A DNA stretch of 64,000 nt from Exiguobacterium indicum HHS 31 (GTDB lineage: Bacteria > Bacillota > Bacilli > Exiguobacteriales > Exiguobacteriaceae). The stretch lies in contig NZ_MPSZ01000006.1 of the NCBI RefSeq assembly GCF_001939065.1, positions 124,001-188,000 on the forward strand, written 5' to 3'. A model generated the notes under the pieces. It did not search any database and had not been told where the DNA came from. It saw only the letters and a list, made by a program, of their open reading frames with translations. This document shows, one piece after another, positions 7,866 through 16,946 of this stretch; positions within the stretch are counted from its first letter, which is position 1, and every line of letters begins with the position of its first letter. Both the position numbers and the translations under genes were made by a program.

Positions 7866-8516
7866 GTGTCCCCGATTCATCATCTCTTACATGACATCCT
7901 GCACCAATATGGTGCCCTTGGTCTCTCCGTCCTTCTCGCAGGTGGTATCGTGGGATTGCCGGTTCCTGATGAGACCCTGCTCGTTTTGTCCGGATTTTGG
8001 ATGCATCAAGGCAATCTACCACTCGTCGGTACGATTCTCGCCGCTTACGCCGGCAGTTGCATCGGGATGACGATCAGCTATTTACTCGGATTAAAACTCG
8101 GTATGCCACTACTACACCGCGTTGGACCGAAAATGCGTATCTCAGAAAAACATATTCTTTCCGCTGAAGCCGGTTTTCGTCGTTACGGAAAATCGGTCTT
8201 GATCATCGGTTACTACATACCTGGTCTCCGCCAACTCTCTGCCTTTTTTGCAGGCGTCTCAAAAATGCCGTTTCGCGTTTTTGCGAGTTATGCGTATACA
8301 GGTGCCTTGATTTGGATCAGCGTGTTCTTAGGTGCCGGTTACTTCGTCGGCCGCCATCTCTCGTTCCATAAAGTCATGGACTATGTCTTGGCACATCCGG
8401 AAGTCATGCCCTATTTAATCGGGATTGCTGGCGGAATCGCCTTCTCGTTCGTCTTGAAGACGTATCTCACGTATCGTTCACAATTCAGTCTATACAAAAA
8501 CAGCCTGCTTCCGTAA
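7866..8516 (+). CDS. DedA-family membrane protein
   Basis: This 216-residue inner-membrane protein of the DedA/VTT family is related to lipid scramblase-like proteins (YngC, YbfM) that help undecaprenyl-phosphate or phospholipid flipping. It has a re-entrant loop GLPVPDETLL near residue 35, the FxRY-like segment GFRRYGKSVLIIGYYIPGLR and five to six membrane segments. The start is unclear. The GTG at 7866 overlaps the AAGG site, whereas an ATT at 7875 would be well spaced behind AGAAGGTG. It is inserted, in the opposite orientation, between tdk and rpmE2. Confidence 0.85.
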   Translation: MSPIHHLLHDILHQYGALGLSVLLAGGIVGLPVPDETLLVLSGFWMHQGNLPLVGTILAAYAGSCIGMTISYLLGLKLGMPLLHRVGPKMRISEKHILSAEAGFRRYGKSVLIIGYYIPGLRQLSAFFAGVSKMPFRVFASYAYTGALIWISVFLGAGYFVGRHLSFHKVMDYVLAHPEVMPYLIGIAGGIAFSFVLKTYLTYRSQFSLYKNSLLP

Positions 8517-8535
8517 TGGAGGCAGGCTGTTTTTT
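8496..8535. terminator. Two-way terminator between dedA and rpmE2
   Basis: AAAACAGCCTGC and GCAGGCTGTTTT pair, with A-run and T-run flanks on both sides. It overlaps the last codons of dedA and serves both converging transcripts. Confidence 0.88.
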
Positions 8536-8551
8536 AAGAACCAACAAGTAA

Positions 8552-8797
8552 TTACTTGCGGCCGTATTTTTTGTTGAAGCGATCGACACGACCATCTGCC
8601 GCGTTGAACTTTTGACGACCTGTGTAGAATGGGTGCGAGTCTGAAGACACATCCACACGGATGAGTGGGTACTCGTTACCATCTTCCCAAGTGATCGTTT
8701 CGTTCGAAGAACGAGTAGAACCGCTTAAGAATTTGTACTCAGTCGTTGAATCCATAAATACTACTTTGTTGTAGTTAGGGTGAATTCCTTGTTTCAT
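8552..8797 (-). CDS. rpmE2: Ribosomal protein bL31, type B (zinc-free)
   Basis: This 81-residue protein starts [12 protein letters not shown] and ends [11 protein letters not shown], the usual L31 ends. It lacks the CxxC zinc pair of the A type, so it is the zinc-independent B type. It sits right after rho, where Bacillus subtilis carries the zinc-binding A type. A GGAGAG site precedes the ATG. No Zur box was recognised upstream. Confidence 0.95.
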   Translation of the reverse strand: MKQGIHPNYNKVVFMDSTTEYKFLSGSTRSSNETITWEDGNEYPLIRVDVSSDSHPFYTGRQKFNAADGRVDRFNKKYGRK

Positions 8798-8888
8798 GGT
8801 TGATTTCTCTCCTTCCGCCCTGGTTCATTTGCTGAGCCAGAGTAAGTTACCTTCCTATACTAAACGATTTTTTTATGCGTCGCAATAG

Positions 8889-10262
8889 TTATTTTTCTGT
8901 CGTCGTTTCCTTCTTGACGGTACGTGGTTTAGCTGGCGCGCGTCGGACCGCCTTCTTCTGTTCTTTCTCAAGTACGACGAAAAATTCTTCATTATTTTTC
9001 GTATCACGAATCTTACGCAGGAACGTATCGACGAACTCGTTCGACTCATTCATCGTCCGGCGAATCGCCCAAAGCGCATCAAGCTGCTCTTTCGGAAGCA
9101 ACAGTTCTTCCTTCCGTGTACCGGACTTCCGAATGTCAATCGCTGGGAAGATTCGACGCTCTGACAACTTACGATCGAGATGCAGTTCCATGTTGCCGGT
9201 TCCTTTGAATTCCTCATAGATGACGTCATCCATGCGCGATCCTGTCTCGACGAGTGCTGTCGCAAGAATCGTCAAACTACCACCGTGTTCGATGTTTCGC
9301 GCTGCACCAAAGAACCGTTTCGGCTTATGGAACGCAGCCGGATCAATTCCGCCCGAAAGCGTCCGACCACTTTGCGGTACCGTTAAGTTATAGGCCCGTG
9401 TTAGACGCGTGATCGAATCCATCAAGATGACGACATCCTTCTTGTGTTCGACGAGCCGCATCGCCCGCTCGAGGACCAGTTCAGAAATTCGGACGTGGTT
9501 GTCCGGTGTTTCGTCAAACGTCGAGCTGACGACGTCTGCTCCTGGAACCGAACGCTCAATGTCCGTTACTTCCTCAGGTCGCTCATCAATCAAGAGAATG
9601 ATTAGTTCGACATCCGGATGATTCTCCTGAATCGAGTTTGCGATTTCTTTGAGGAGTGACGTCTTCCCTGCTTTTGGCGGTGCGACGATCAAACCACGTT
9701 GACCAAATCCAACCGGTGCGATCATATCCATGACACGAACGGATAGATGGCGTGGTTCTGTCTCAAGTCGCATCAATCGGTCCGGATAAATTGGTGTCAG
9801 TGCCGGGAAGAATAAACGGTTACGGGCAGTATCCGGTGCTTCACCGTTAACGGCTTCCACGCTAAGTAACCCTTGGAACCGTTCGTTTTCCTTCGGTGGA
9901 CGGACTTTACCTGTGACGACATCACCATTACGTAGATTAAAGCGTCGGATTTGAGATGCTGCGATATAAATATCTTCAGAGGATTGGGAATAATTGATAG
10001 GACGAAGGAAGCCAAAGCCACCATCGTTTTGCATTTGTGGATTGCCAGGGATGACTTCGAGTACCCCTTCGAGGAAATAAAGACCAGTCGATTCAGCCTG
10101 TGCTTTTAAAATCTTGAACATCAACTCGCGTTTACGGGCTTCCCGGTATTGTGGGACATTTTTCGTCTTTGCGATTTCATAAAGTTCTTTTAATGTCAGT
10201 TGGCTCAATTGAGCCAGTGTATAGGAACGTTCTGGTTTATCTTTTTTATCAGTTGTTGGCAT
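8889..10262 (-). CDS. rho: Transcription termination factor Rho
   Basis: This 457-residue RNA-dependent ATPase ends transcription at Rho-dependent sites. It has an N-terminal helical domain (residues 10-55), an OB-fold RNA-binding domain (about 60-130, with GGFGFLRP), Walker [10 protein letters not shown] near residue 194-202, Walker [11 protein letters not shown], and a C-terminal ring interface ending in a charged tail. A GTG lies three codons earlier (10271), but AGGTGA is spaced for the ATG at 10262. Upstream lies a 350-bp gap shared with the divergent NlpC/P60 gene. Confidence 0.97.
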   Translation of the reverse strand: MPTTDKKDKPERSYTLAQLSQLTLKELYEIAKTKNVPQYREARKRELMFKILKAQAESTGLYFLEGVLEVIPGNPQMQNDGGFGFLRPINYSQSSEDIYIAASQIRRFNLRNGDVVTGKVRPPKENERFQGLLSVEAVNGEAPDTARNRLFFPALTPIYPDRLMRLETEPRHLSVRVMDMIAPVGFGQRGLIVAPPKAGKTSLLKEIANSIQENHPDVELIILLIDERPEEVTDIERSVPGADVVSSTFDETPDNHVRISELVLERAMRLVEHKKDVVILMDSITRLTRAYNLTVPQSGRTLSGGIDPAAFHKPKRFFGAARNIEHGGSLTILATALVETGSRMDDVIYEEFKGTGNMELHLDRKLSERRIFPAIDIRKSGTRKEELLLPKEQLDALWAIRRTMNESNEFVDTFLRKIRDTKNNEEFFVVLEKEQKKAVRRAPAKPRTVKKETTTEK

Positions 10263-10616
10263 GTTCTTCACCTATTCTTTATAAATTCAACTGCATTCAG
10301 CATACTTCCATACATACATCAGGAGGTATGTAATTTTATTCGTGAACTAAAGGTATCATATTTTTTTGAATTCGTCGTCAACAATCCTTTGCGTTTCTTA
10401 CTTTGTAATATTCAAGGATATTATTTCAGTTATGTTACAAAAACATCTGTTTTGTCTTCTAACTGAAAAAACGTTTTCAAGTGTGCGCATGCTAAGATAT
10501 TCCTGCAGACAAAATTCTTACACAGTTGTAAGGTTCACTGCTTAACCAAACACTTAATGATTTCATCATATAACTTACGGACGCAACACACTACATTAAA
10601 CGGAGGAATTCTTAAC
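10263..10616. other. Divergent control region between rho and the NlpC/P60 gene
   Basis: No gene is seen here. The gap must carry the rho leader (minus) and the hydrolase promoter and leader (plus). Small hairpins can be read: ACATAC...GTATGT around 10311-10332, TTACA-CAG-TTGTAA at 10518-10531 and GGTT...AACC at 10532-10547. A TTTTCA...ATATTC promoter-like pair lies near 10473-10501. I checked for the c-di-AMP (ydaO) riboswitch often found before such cell-wall hydrolases and did not find its conserved blocks. Confidence 0.4.
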
Positions 10617-11294
10617 ATGAAACGTTTTCTAGCATCGATCGCGACAGCAGCCTTAGTGGTTTCAGGTCTTACATCAGTGGGTACAGGTAAAGTTGAAGCA
10701 GCAACAGTCACGAAAGTCAAGATCACGGACAACGGTCTTCGTGTTCGGACAGCACCTTCTACGAAAGCAAGCATCGTCGGGAAAGTCAACGCTGGTCAAG
10801 TCTTTACATATAAAGGCAAGTCAGGCAGCTGGACAAAAATCTCATACGGCGGCAAAACACGTTATGTCTTCTCACAATACACAAAGACATACAAATCATC
10901 TTCAAGCGCTAAAAAAACAACGAGCACATCTTCTAAACGGACTAAAATCCTAAGCGAAGCAGCAAAACATAAAGGTACACCATATGTATGGGGCGGAACG
11001 ACGACTCGTGGATTCGACTGCTCTGGTTTCACAAGCTATGTCTACAAGAAAGCGGCTGGTAAAACATTACCACGTACGTCTTCTTCACAATATTCTTCTT
11101 CTAAGAAAGTCAGCGTTTCTAAAGTACAGCCAGGAGATCTTGTCTTCTTCTCACACGGTAGCGGCATTCAACACGTTGGGATCGCAACAAGCAAGTCAAG
11201 CATGGTCAACTCAGAAACAGGTGGCGTTAAATACTCAAGCTTCAAATCAGGGTACTGGGGTTCACGCCTTGTCGGCGCAGGATCTTACCTATAA
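10617..11294 (+). CDS. Secreted SH3b + NlpC/P60 cell-wall hydrolase
   Basis: This 225-residue exported endopeptidase has a signal peptide (about residues 1-29, ending VEAA), one bacterial SH3 domain (30-90) that should bind peptidoglycan, a Ser/Thr/Lys linker (92-108) and a C-terminal NlpC/P60 domain. The catalytic Cys135 lies in GFDCSGF and the His186 in QHVGIA. Such enzymes cut the gamma-D-Glu-diamino acid bond of wall peptides. A longer frame begins at 10557, but CGGAGG sits correctly before the ATG at 10617. Confidence 0.93.
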   Translation: MKRFLASIATAALVVSGLTSVGTGKVEAATVTKVKITDNGLRVRTAPSTKASIVGKVNAGQVFTYKGKSGSWTKISYGGKTRYVFSQYTKTYKSSSSAKKTTSTSSKRTKILSEAAKHKGTPYVWGGTTTRGFDCSGFTSYVYKKAAGKTLPRTSSSQYSSSKKVSVSKVQPGDLVFFSHGSGIQHVGIATSKSSMVNSETGGVKYSSFKSGYWGSRLVGAGSYL

Positions 11295-11305
11295 TTCATC
11301 ATCTC

Positions 11306-11339
11306 AAAGCGGTTGAGCATTGGCTCGATCGCTTTTTTT
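11306..11339 (+). terminator. Terminator of the NlpC/P60 gene
   Basis: AAAGCG and CGCTTT close an inner GAGC/GCTC stem, and seven or more T follow on the plus strand, directly after the gene. Confidence 0.8.
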
Positions 11340-11370
11340 CATCGAATCGATTACAGGAGGAGGGAATCGG

Positions 11371-12138
11371 ATGCATGTCTTAATCACAGGTGCTTCAAGA
11401 GGTCTTGGTCGTGAATTTGCTTATCTGCATGCCAAGCAAGGGGATCACGTCTTGCTCGTCGGACGCGATGCGACAGCACTCTTCGAAACGAAGTTCCATG
11501 TCGAGCGACTCGGGGGAACGGCAACCGTCTTTCCGTATGACTTAACGCAGCCGACGCATCGTCTCGCACTATTTCGGGCAACGGAACAGATTCCGGTCGA
11601 CTGCGTCATCAACAACGCCGGGATCGGCGTCTTTGGTTCTTTCCTTGAGACCTCGTTCGAAGACGAGTCCCGGATGATTGCCTTGAATATCGAAGCATTA
11701 ACACACGTGACGAAGGTCTATGCCTCTCGCATGAAAGCACAGGGAATCAAAGGACGTATCGTCCATCTCGCATCAACGGCTGCGTTTGAAGGGGGTCCAT
11801 GGCTGAGTGTTTATTACGCAACAAAGGCCTACGTCCTTCATTTCTCGGAAGGATTGACGGAAGAACTCGCACAAGACGGTATCCAAGTCAGCGTTGTCTG
11901 TCCAGGCGCGACCCATACCGGCTTCGAATCAGCAGCAAATCTTGAACAGTCACGCTTGTTCTTGCGACCTGGTGTCATGGATGCTCCGACGGTTGCGCGC
12001 ATCGCCTACCGCGGCTATATGAAGGGGAAAACGTTCATCGTTCCTGGCTTCGGGAATGCCTGGTATATCTTTTCGACGCGTTTTCTACCGCGTCGGTACG
12101 TCACCCGACAAGCAGGAGAAGTCCAGCGTCCGCGGTGA
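11371..12138 (+). CDS. Short-chain dehydrogenase/reductase
   Basis: This 255-residue classical SDR has the cofactor loop TGASRGLG at residues 6-13, NNAG near 88, the catalytic Ser in HLAST and the YxxxK pair in YYATK. A basic Arg after the second strand (GRD) suggests NADPH. It follows its own AGGAGGAGGG ribosome site, and an earlier frame opening at 11320 lacks one. The C-terminal hydrophobic/basic tail resembles the DltE/YqjQ-like oxidoreductases. The substrate is unknown. Confidence 0.85.
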   Translation: MHVLITGASRGLGREFAYLHAKQGDHVLLVGRDATALFETKFHVERLGGTATVFPYDLTQPTHRLALFRATEQIPVDCVINNAGIGVFGSFLETSFEDESRMIALNIEALTHVTKVYASRMKAQGIKGRIVHLASTAAFEGGPWLSVYYATKAYVLHFSEGLTEELAQDGIQVSVVCPGATHTGFESAANLEQSRLFLRPGVMDAPTVARIAYRGYMKGKTFIVPGFGNAWYIFSTRFLPRRYVTRQAGEVQRPR

Positions 12139-12228
12139 TAGTTATAATGTTCATTATTTCAATATTTATGACGTTCATCCTCAACTCCTACAGGAAAAGG
12201 AAACGAGTTCAACGTTTCCGTCAGGGTA

Positions 12229-12277
12229 AGGTAAGACCCGACATTTCGCATAAGTTGCGAGATGTCGCGGCTTACCT
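12229..12277. repeat. Long perfect-stem hairpin between the SDR gene and glpX
   Basis: A 12-bp stem (CGACATTTCGCA with TGCGAGATGTCG, one G-T pair) around a 5-base loop is extended by an AGGTAAG/CTTACCT stem, giving about 21 pairs with small bulges. No T-run follows. It lies between two converging genes, 50 bases from the glpX terminator. Confidence 0.6.
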
Positions 12278-12326
12278 CCCGCCTGAGGAAAGTGAGGATA
12301 TGAACGTTATCAGTTTTAAACATCAT

Positions 12327-12376
12327 CAAAAAAGAGTTGGCCTTCCGGAAATCATCCGTAACGCCAACTCTTTTTG
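12327..12376. terminator. Terminator between the SDR gene and glpX
   Basis: AAAAAGAGTTGGC pairs with GCCAACTCTTTTT, giving T-runs on both strands. It can end both converging transcripts and lies just past the glpX stop. Confidence 0.88.
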
Positions 12377-12414
12377 TGTGGATTCAGACGTCCTTTTTGA
12401 GGAGTCAGTCTGTT

Positions 12415-13380
12415 TTACTTAATGACGAGCTTCGGTTTTTTCTTGAACGAATGAATACCTTCGACGAAACGTACCGTTCCGGATTTTGCACGCATGACGA
12501 CAGAGTGTGTCTGACCGCCTTGCGCCGTGAACTGAACACCTTTCATCAATTCACTGTCCGTGACGCCTGTCGCAGCAAAGATACAATCGTCTCCTGAAAC
12601 GAGATCATCCATCATAAGGATCTTCGATGGATCTTCAATGCCCATCTTCTTGCAACGCTCGACCTCGGCATCGTCTGCCGGTAACAAGCGTCCTTGGAGC
12701 TCACCACCGAGGCATTTCAAGGCAACGGCAGCAAGAACGCCTTCCGGTGCACCACCTGAACCGAGCAGGATATCAATCCCCGTATGCGGGAACGCCGTGT
12801 TGATCGCAGCAGCGACGTCACCGTCACCGATCAAGCGAATCCGCGCCCCTGTTGCCCGAATCCGTTGAATGATTTCTTCATGACGTTCGCGATCCAGAAT
12901 CGAGACGACGACGTCTTCGATTTCTTTGTTCTTCGCCTTCGCTACGGCTGCGATGTTTTCTTCGATCGTCGCATCCAGACTGATGTGTCCTGCCGCTTCC
13001 GGGCCGACTGCGATCTTATCCATGTACATGTCCGGTGCATGAAGTAAATCTCCTGCATCCGCGACCGCGAGAACAGCAAGTGCGCCCCATGTTCCTTTTG
13101 CGACGATGTTCGTTCCTTCCAGCGGATCGACGGCGACGTCGAGTCGTGGTCCATACCCATTTCCTAGCTTTTCTCCAATGTAAAGCATCGGTGCTTCATC
13201 CATCTCGCCTTCCCCGATGACGACGGTTCCTTTCATCGGAATTGTATCGAAGACATCACGCATCGCGCTTGTTGCCGCATCATCCGCTTCATTCTTCAAT
13301 CCTTTTCCCATCCAGCGTGCAGAGGCGAGTGCTGCTGCCTCCGTGACGCGTACCAGTTCCATTGATAGACTTCTCTCCAT
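12415..13380 (-). CDS. glpX: Fructose-1,6-bisphosphatase class II
   Basis: This 321-residue enzyme makes fructose-6-phosphate from fructose-1,6-bisphosphate in gluconeogenesis. Metal- and substrate-site motifs of the class II family are present: [11 protein letters not shown] near residue 57, DPLEGTN near 85, GDGDVAAA near 185 and GSGGAPEGV near 210. The N-terminus [16 protein letters not shown] is the usual one, and GAGGGG lies 8 bases before the ATG. It sits between rho and murZ, as in Bacillus. Confidence 0.96.
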   Translation of the reverse strand: MERSLSMELVRVTEAAALASARWMGKGLKNEADDAATSAMRDVFDTIPMKGTVVIGEGEMDEAPMLYIGEKLGNGYGPRLDVAVDPLEGTNIVAKGTWGALAVLAVADAGDLLHAPDMYMDKIAVGPEAAGHISLDATIEENIAAVAKAKNKEIEDVVVSILDRERHEEIIQRIRATGARIRLIGDGDVAAAINTAFPHTGIDILLGSGGAPEGVLAAVALKCLGGELQGRLLPADDAEVERCKKMGIEDPSKILMMDDLVSGDDCIFAATGVTDSELMKGVQFTAQGGQTHSVVMRAKSGTVRFVEGIHSFKKKPKLVIK

Positions 13381-13412
13381 GTGTATGTCCCCTCTCCCTT
13401 GTTACAAATCGG

Positions 13413-14660
13413 TCAAATCGTTTCACGCCATACGAGGGCGCCAAGTTCCTTCAACTTCTGATCAAATCGTTCGTAACTCTGGTCAAGCACTTCTGCATGG
13501 TGCAGCGTCGTCTCCCCTGAAGCGAGAAGTCCCGCCAAGACAAGTGCTGCGCCACCGCGTGGGTCCGGTGCCTCGATTTCCGTACCAAGTAAGGATTCGC
13601 CACCACGAATGATGATTGAGGCGTCTTCATGCGTGATTCGAGCATTCAAGCGTCGTAACTCCTGCACATGCCGGAAACGCTGCGGATACAACTTATCGAC
13701 GACGATACTTGCTCCTTTTGCTTGCAGCAACGCTGCCGAGATGACAGGCTGTAAGTCGCTCGGGAATCCACCGTAGTGGAAGACACGAATATCGACCGGC
13801 TTCGTCTCCTGAAACGTCGCCGTGACGGAATCATCCGTTGCTTCGATCAACGCACCGTACCGCTCGAGTTTTTGGATGACGCTCTCGAGATGAAGCGGAA
13901 TGACGTTATCGACGGTGACGCGTCCAAGTGCCGCCCCCATCGTCAAGAACGTTCCTGCCTCCATTCGGTCCGGAATCAAGGTATGCCGGCAACCACTTAG
14001 TTGCGATACGCCCTTGATTCGAATCTCGTCCGTTCCTGCCCCTTTGACGCTTGCCCCCATGTTCGTCAACATCGTACTGACGTCGATGACTTCCGGGTCG
14101 TAGGCGGCGTTTTCGATGACAGTCGTTCCTTCAGCGAAGACAGCGACGAGTAAGGCACTGATCGTCGCTCCGAAAGACGGGAGATCGAGGTAAATTCGGT
14201 TACCGACGAGACGATCGACGCGCATGTAATGGACGCCTTGCTCGTTACGTACAGAAACACCTAGACGCTCTAGTGCTTTGATGTGTAAATCGATCGGTCG
14301 TGGTCCGATGGCATAACCTCCAGGAAGACCGACGACTCCTTGTTTGAATCTGGCTGCCAGAACGCTCATGAGGTAGATCGATCCGCGTAACTTGCGCGTC
14401 TCCGCACCAGTCAACGGCATCGATTCGACCCGGCTTGGATCAATCGTCACCATATCGCCTTGACGTGTCACGACCGCGCCGAGCGTCTCCAAAATCTCGA
14501 TCATCGTCGCGACGTCGCCAATCTCCGGCACGCCTTCAAGAACGACCGTTTGATCCGTCAGGAGGGCTGCAGCAAGACACGGGATGGCGCTTTGCTTCGA
14601 ACCACTGATTGATACGGTTCCTTCTAGGCGTTGTTGCCCTACGATATGCAAAATGTCCAC
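13413..14660 (-). CDS. murZ: MurA/MurZ paralogue with catalytic Cys replaced by Tyr
   Basis: This 415-residue protein has the EPSP-synthase-like two-domain fold of UDP-GlcNAc enolpyruvyl transferase, the first committed step of peptidoglycan synthesis. It keeps Lys22 (GSKQS), Arg92 (RKLRGS), Arg121 in the GPRPIDLH segment, the Asp of FPSDLQP and an Arg in QRFRHVQEL. The active-site loop reads GGYAIGPRP, so the Cys that protonates PEP and reacts with fosfomycin (Cys115 in E. coli) is Tyr116 (codon TAT). Asn23 is Gln. It may be a changed or non-catalytic copy; a standard MurA is expected elsewhere. The location matches murZ (murAB) of Bacillus. Confidence 0.85.
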   Translation of the reverse strand: MDILHIVGQQRLEGTVSISGSKQSAIPCLAAALLTDQTVVLEGVPEIGDVATMIEILETLGAVVTRQGDMVTIDPSRVESMPLTGAETRKLRGSIYLMSVLAARFKQGVVGLPGGYAIGPRPIDLHIKALERLGVSVRNEQGVHYMRVDRLVGNRIYLDLPSFGATISALLVAVFAEGTTVIENAAYDPEVIDVSTMLTNMGASVKGAGTDEIRIKGVSQLSGCRHTLIPDRMEAGTFLTMGAALGRVTVDNVIPLHLESVIQKLERYGALIEATDDSVTATFQETKPVDIRVFHYGGFPSDLQPVISAALLQAKGASIVVDKLYPQRFRHVQELRRLNARITHEDASIIIRGGESLLGTEIEAPDPRGGAALVLAGLLASGETTLHHAEVLDQSYERFDQKLKELGALVWRETI

Positions 14661-14688
14661 GTTCCATCAACCTTTCTCTTCGCTACGA

Positions 14689-15336
14689 TTATTGCTGCGT
14701 TTTTTCCCAGTCCGCGAGGAACTTTTCGATCCCTTGCGTCGTGAGTGGGTGGTGTGTGAGTGACTCGATGACCGAGAACGGAATCGTCGCGATGTCTGCG
14801 CCCGCAAGAGCAGCGTTCGTGACGTGAACCGGGTTCCGGACCGATGCCGCGATGATCTGTGTCGGAATATCATGTACGACGAAAATTTGAGCAATCGTCT
14901 CGACGAGCCCCATTCCATCTTGGCCGATGTCATCTAGACGACCGAGGAATGGTGATACGTATGTCGCACCAGCACGGGCTGCGAGTAACGCTTGGTTCGG
15001 ATTGAAGATCAATGTGACGTTCGTCGTGATCTTCTCTTTTGAAAGGGCTGCGACTGCTTCGAGTCCTGCCGGAGTCATTGGAACCTTAACCGTAATGTTC
15101 GGTGCAATTTGGGCAAGTTCCTTCCCTTCACGAATCATTCCTTCTGCATCGAGCGCGATGACTTCAGCGCTAACAGAGACGTCCCCGACGATTTCACAGA
15201 TTTCACGAAGTCGTGTATGGAAATCGACGCCTTCCTTAGCGACGAGCGACGGATTCGTCGTGACACCATCTAAAATCCCCATTTTATGTGCTTTCTTGAT
15301 GTCTTCTACGTTTGCTGTGTCAATGAAAAATCTCAT
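14689..15336 (-). CDS. tal: Transaldolase (small, TalC/FSA type)
   Basis: This 215-residue protein has the short transaldolase fold. It begins [16 protein letters not shown], has the nucleic-acid-like family stretch DGVTTNPSL near residue 24-32, and the Schiff-base lysine in NITVKVPMT near residue 84. It should move dihydroxyacetone units between sugar phosphates in the pentose phosphate pathway. Its place between fbaA and murZ and its length equal ywjH of B. subtilis. Confidence 0.94.
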   Translation of the reverse strand: MRFFIDTANVEDIKKAHKMGILDGVTTNPSLVAKEGVDFHTRLREICEIVGDVSVSAEVIALDAEGMIREGKELAQIAPNITVKVPMTPAGLEAVAALSKEKITTNVTLIFNPNQALLAARAGATYVSPFLGRLDDIGQDGMGLVETIAQIFVVHDIPTQIIAASVRNPVHVTNAALAGADIATIPFSVIESLTHHPLTTQGIEKFLADWEKTQQ

Positions 15337-15442
15337 CTTTCTCGTTCCCCTTTCATCCCTTGAAATCGCTTACGACTCTATTATAGGTTTTTTTCACGAG
15401 AAGTCCTACTGTTTTCCATTGAATATATGTTCACATGATATG

Positions 15443-15477
15443 AAAAAAGCACGGTAGACCGAAGTCTACCGCACTTT
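15443..15477 (-). terminator. Terminator of fbaA
   Basis: AAAGTGCGGTAGAC pairs with GTCTACCGTGCTTT around a TTCG-type loop, and a T-run follows on the minus strand. Confidence 0.9.
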
Positions 15478-15490
15478 AAAGAGGAGTCGA

Positions 15491-16345
15491 TTAAGCTTTG
15501 TTGCTTGAACCGAACTCACGCATCTTACCGATGACAGTTTGTTTGATTGCTTCACGACCTGGTGCGATGAATACGCGTGGGTCATATGCTTCTGGTTTCT
15601 CAGCTAACACTTCACGAACGACTTTCGCGAATGAGATTTGGTTCTCTGTGTTAACGTTGATTTTTGAAGTTCCGAGTGAGATCGCTTTTTCGATATCGTG
15701 TGTCGGAATTCCAGTTCCACCGTGAAGAACGAGTGGGAGGTTTGTCGCATCACGGATTTCTTCCATCTCTTTGAATCCGAGGTTTGGTTCACCTTTGTAT
15801 GGTCCGTGAACAGAACCGAGTGCAGGAGCAAGCGTGTCGATTCCAGTTTCTTTGACGATGCGTACACACTCGTCAAGTTTCGCGTACATGACATCACCGA
15901 TGACGTCGTCTTCTTGTCCGCCAACTGTGCCAACTTCCGCTTCTACTGAAACGCCTTTAGAGTGAGCGTATTCAACAACTGCTTTTGTTGTTTCGATGTT
16001 TGTGTCGATCGGGCTGTGCGAATCATCGATCATGACAGATGTAAATCCAGCGTCGATCGCTTCTTTACATTTCTCAACGCTCGAACCGTGGTCGAGGTGG
16101 ATTGCAACTGGAACTGTGATTTTCATGTCGTGTACAAGACCTTCAACCATTTTCACGACAGTGTAGAATCCGCCCATGTGGCGTGCTGCACCTTCAGATA
16201 CTCCAAGGATGACTGGTGACTGCTCTTCTTGAGCCGCACCGAGAATCGCTTGTGTCCACTCGAGGTTGTTGATGTTGAATTGACCTACTGCATACTTACC
16301 TTCGAGAGCTTTGTTTAACATGTCTGTCATAGATACTAATGGCAT
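15491..16345 (-). CDS. fbaA: Fructose-bisphosphate aldolase class II
   Basis: This 284-residue zinc aldolase of glycolysis has the metal-site HLDHG at about residue 83-87, the catalytic DDSHSP segment, the zinc-ligand Glu in EAEVG, GSVHGPY and LHGGTGIP. The length and start ([10 protein letters not shown], with GGAGGATG upstream) are typical of Bacillales FbaA. It has its own terminator before tal. Confidence 0.97.
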   Translation of the reverse strand: MPLVSMTDMLNKALEGKYAVGQFNINNLEWTQAILGAAQEEQSPVILGVSEGAARHMGGFYTVVKMVEGLVHDMKITVPVAIHLDHGSSVEKCKEAIDAGFTSVMIDDSHSPIDTNIETTKAVVEYAHSKGVSVEAEVGTVGGQEDDVIGDVMYAKLDECVRIVKETGIDTLAPALGSVHGPYKGEPNLGFKEMEEIRDATNLPLVLHGGTGIPTHDIEKAISLGTSKINVNTENQISFAKVVREVLAEKPEAYDPRVFIAPGREAIKQTVIGKMREFGSSNKA

Positions 16346-16477
16346 AATGACATCCTCCTCTGTTTTGATCGCTGCTTACACGAACTCGTGCAATTTCAGA
16401 CTGATTATAACATACTGATTCATCGGAACGTACAGCATTTCGCTCGGTTTTTTGGTTTGTGACGGCGACGTGAAAGA

Positions 16478-16852
16478 TTAACCGCTTACATCGTGAGAAA
16501 TTTGCACAGTCACTTCTTTTTTTAATTCAAAGATGTCAAATGGCTTTCCGAAGAAGGCGACAACCCCTAATCGTTTCGCTTCTTCCATCGCTTCTTTTTC
16601 ACCGAGTGCCGTCATTAAAATCGTCCGGACACGTCGTCCGATCCGGTCCTGATGACGCAACACTTCGATCCCAGTCCGCCCCGGCATGTTGACATCCATC
16701 AACAATAGATCGTACGCTTTTTCCTGTAAGTAGACGATCGCTTCCTCTCCATCGACGGCGACGTCCGTTTCATACCCTTCTGCCCGGAACAATTGCGCAA
16801 GCAAATTCCGGATTCCCGGCTCATCCTCGACGATCAACAATCTGCCTTTCAT
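16478..16852 (-). CDS. spo0F: Spo0F-like single-domain response regulator
   Basis: This 124-residue receiver domain has no output domain. The acidic pocket (Glu9, Asp10), phospho-acceptor Asp53 (LLLMDVNMPG), Thr81 and Lys103 (FFGKPFD) are intact, and the segment GIRNLLAQLF resembles the Spo0F helix that docks histidine kinases and Spo0B. The length equals B. subtilis Spo0F (124), and the locus (between ywjG and fbaA) is that of spo0F. A frame opens at 16882, but GGGGGAG is spaced for the ATG at 16852. It should relay phosphate between a kinase and another protein. Its role in an apparent non-spore-former is unknown. Confidence 0.85.
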   Translation of the reverse strand: MKGRLLIVEDEPGIRNLLAQLFRAEGYETDVAVDGEEAIVYLQEKAYDLLLMDVNMPGRTGIEVLRHQDRIGRRVRTILMTALGEKEAMEEAKRLGVVAFFGKPFDIFELKKEVTVQISHDVSG

Positions 16853-16946
16853 CTCTGCCACTCCCCCTCTAGTTATTTCCATTCTACACTAAAGCAAAAC
16901 TTGCTTTATACTGTCCTTGAGAGAAACATAGAAAGGATGAAGAAAA

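Noticed and set aside
10263-10616. Possible c-di-AMP (ydaO) riboswitch before the NlpC/P60 hydrolase
   Set aside because: The conserved blocks of that aptamer are absent and the region is too short for the usual fold. Only small hairpins are seen.
12135-12422. A 95-codon plus-strand frame after the SDR gene with a hydrophobic start
   Set aside because: It has no ribosome site, and it runs through both the long hairpin and the glpX terminator into the end of glpX. The frame is better explained by chance.
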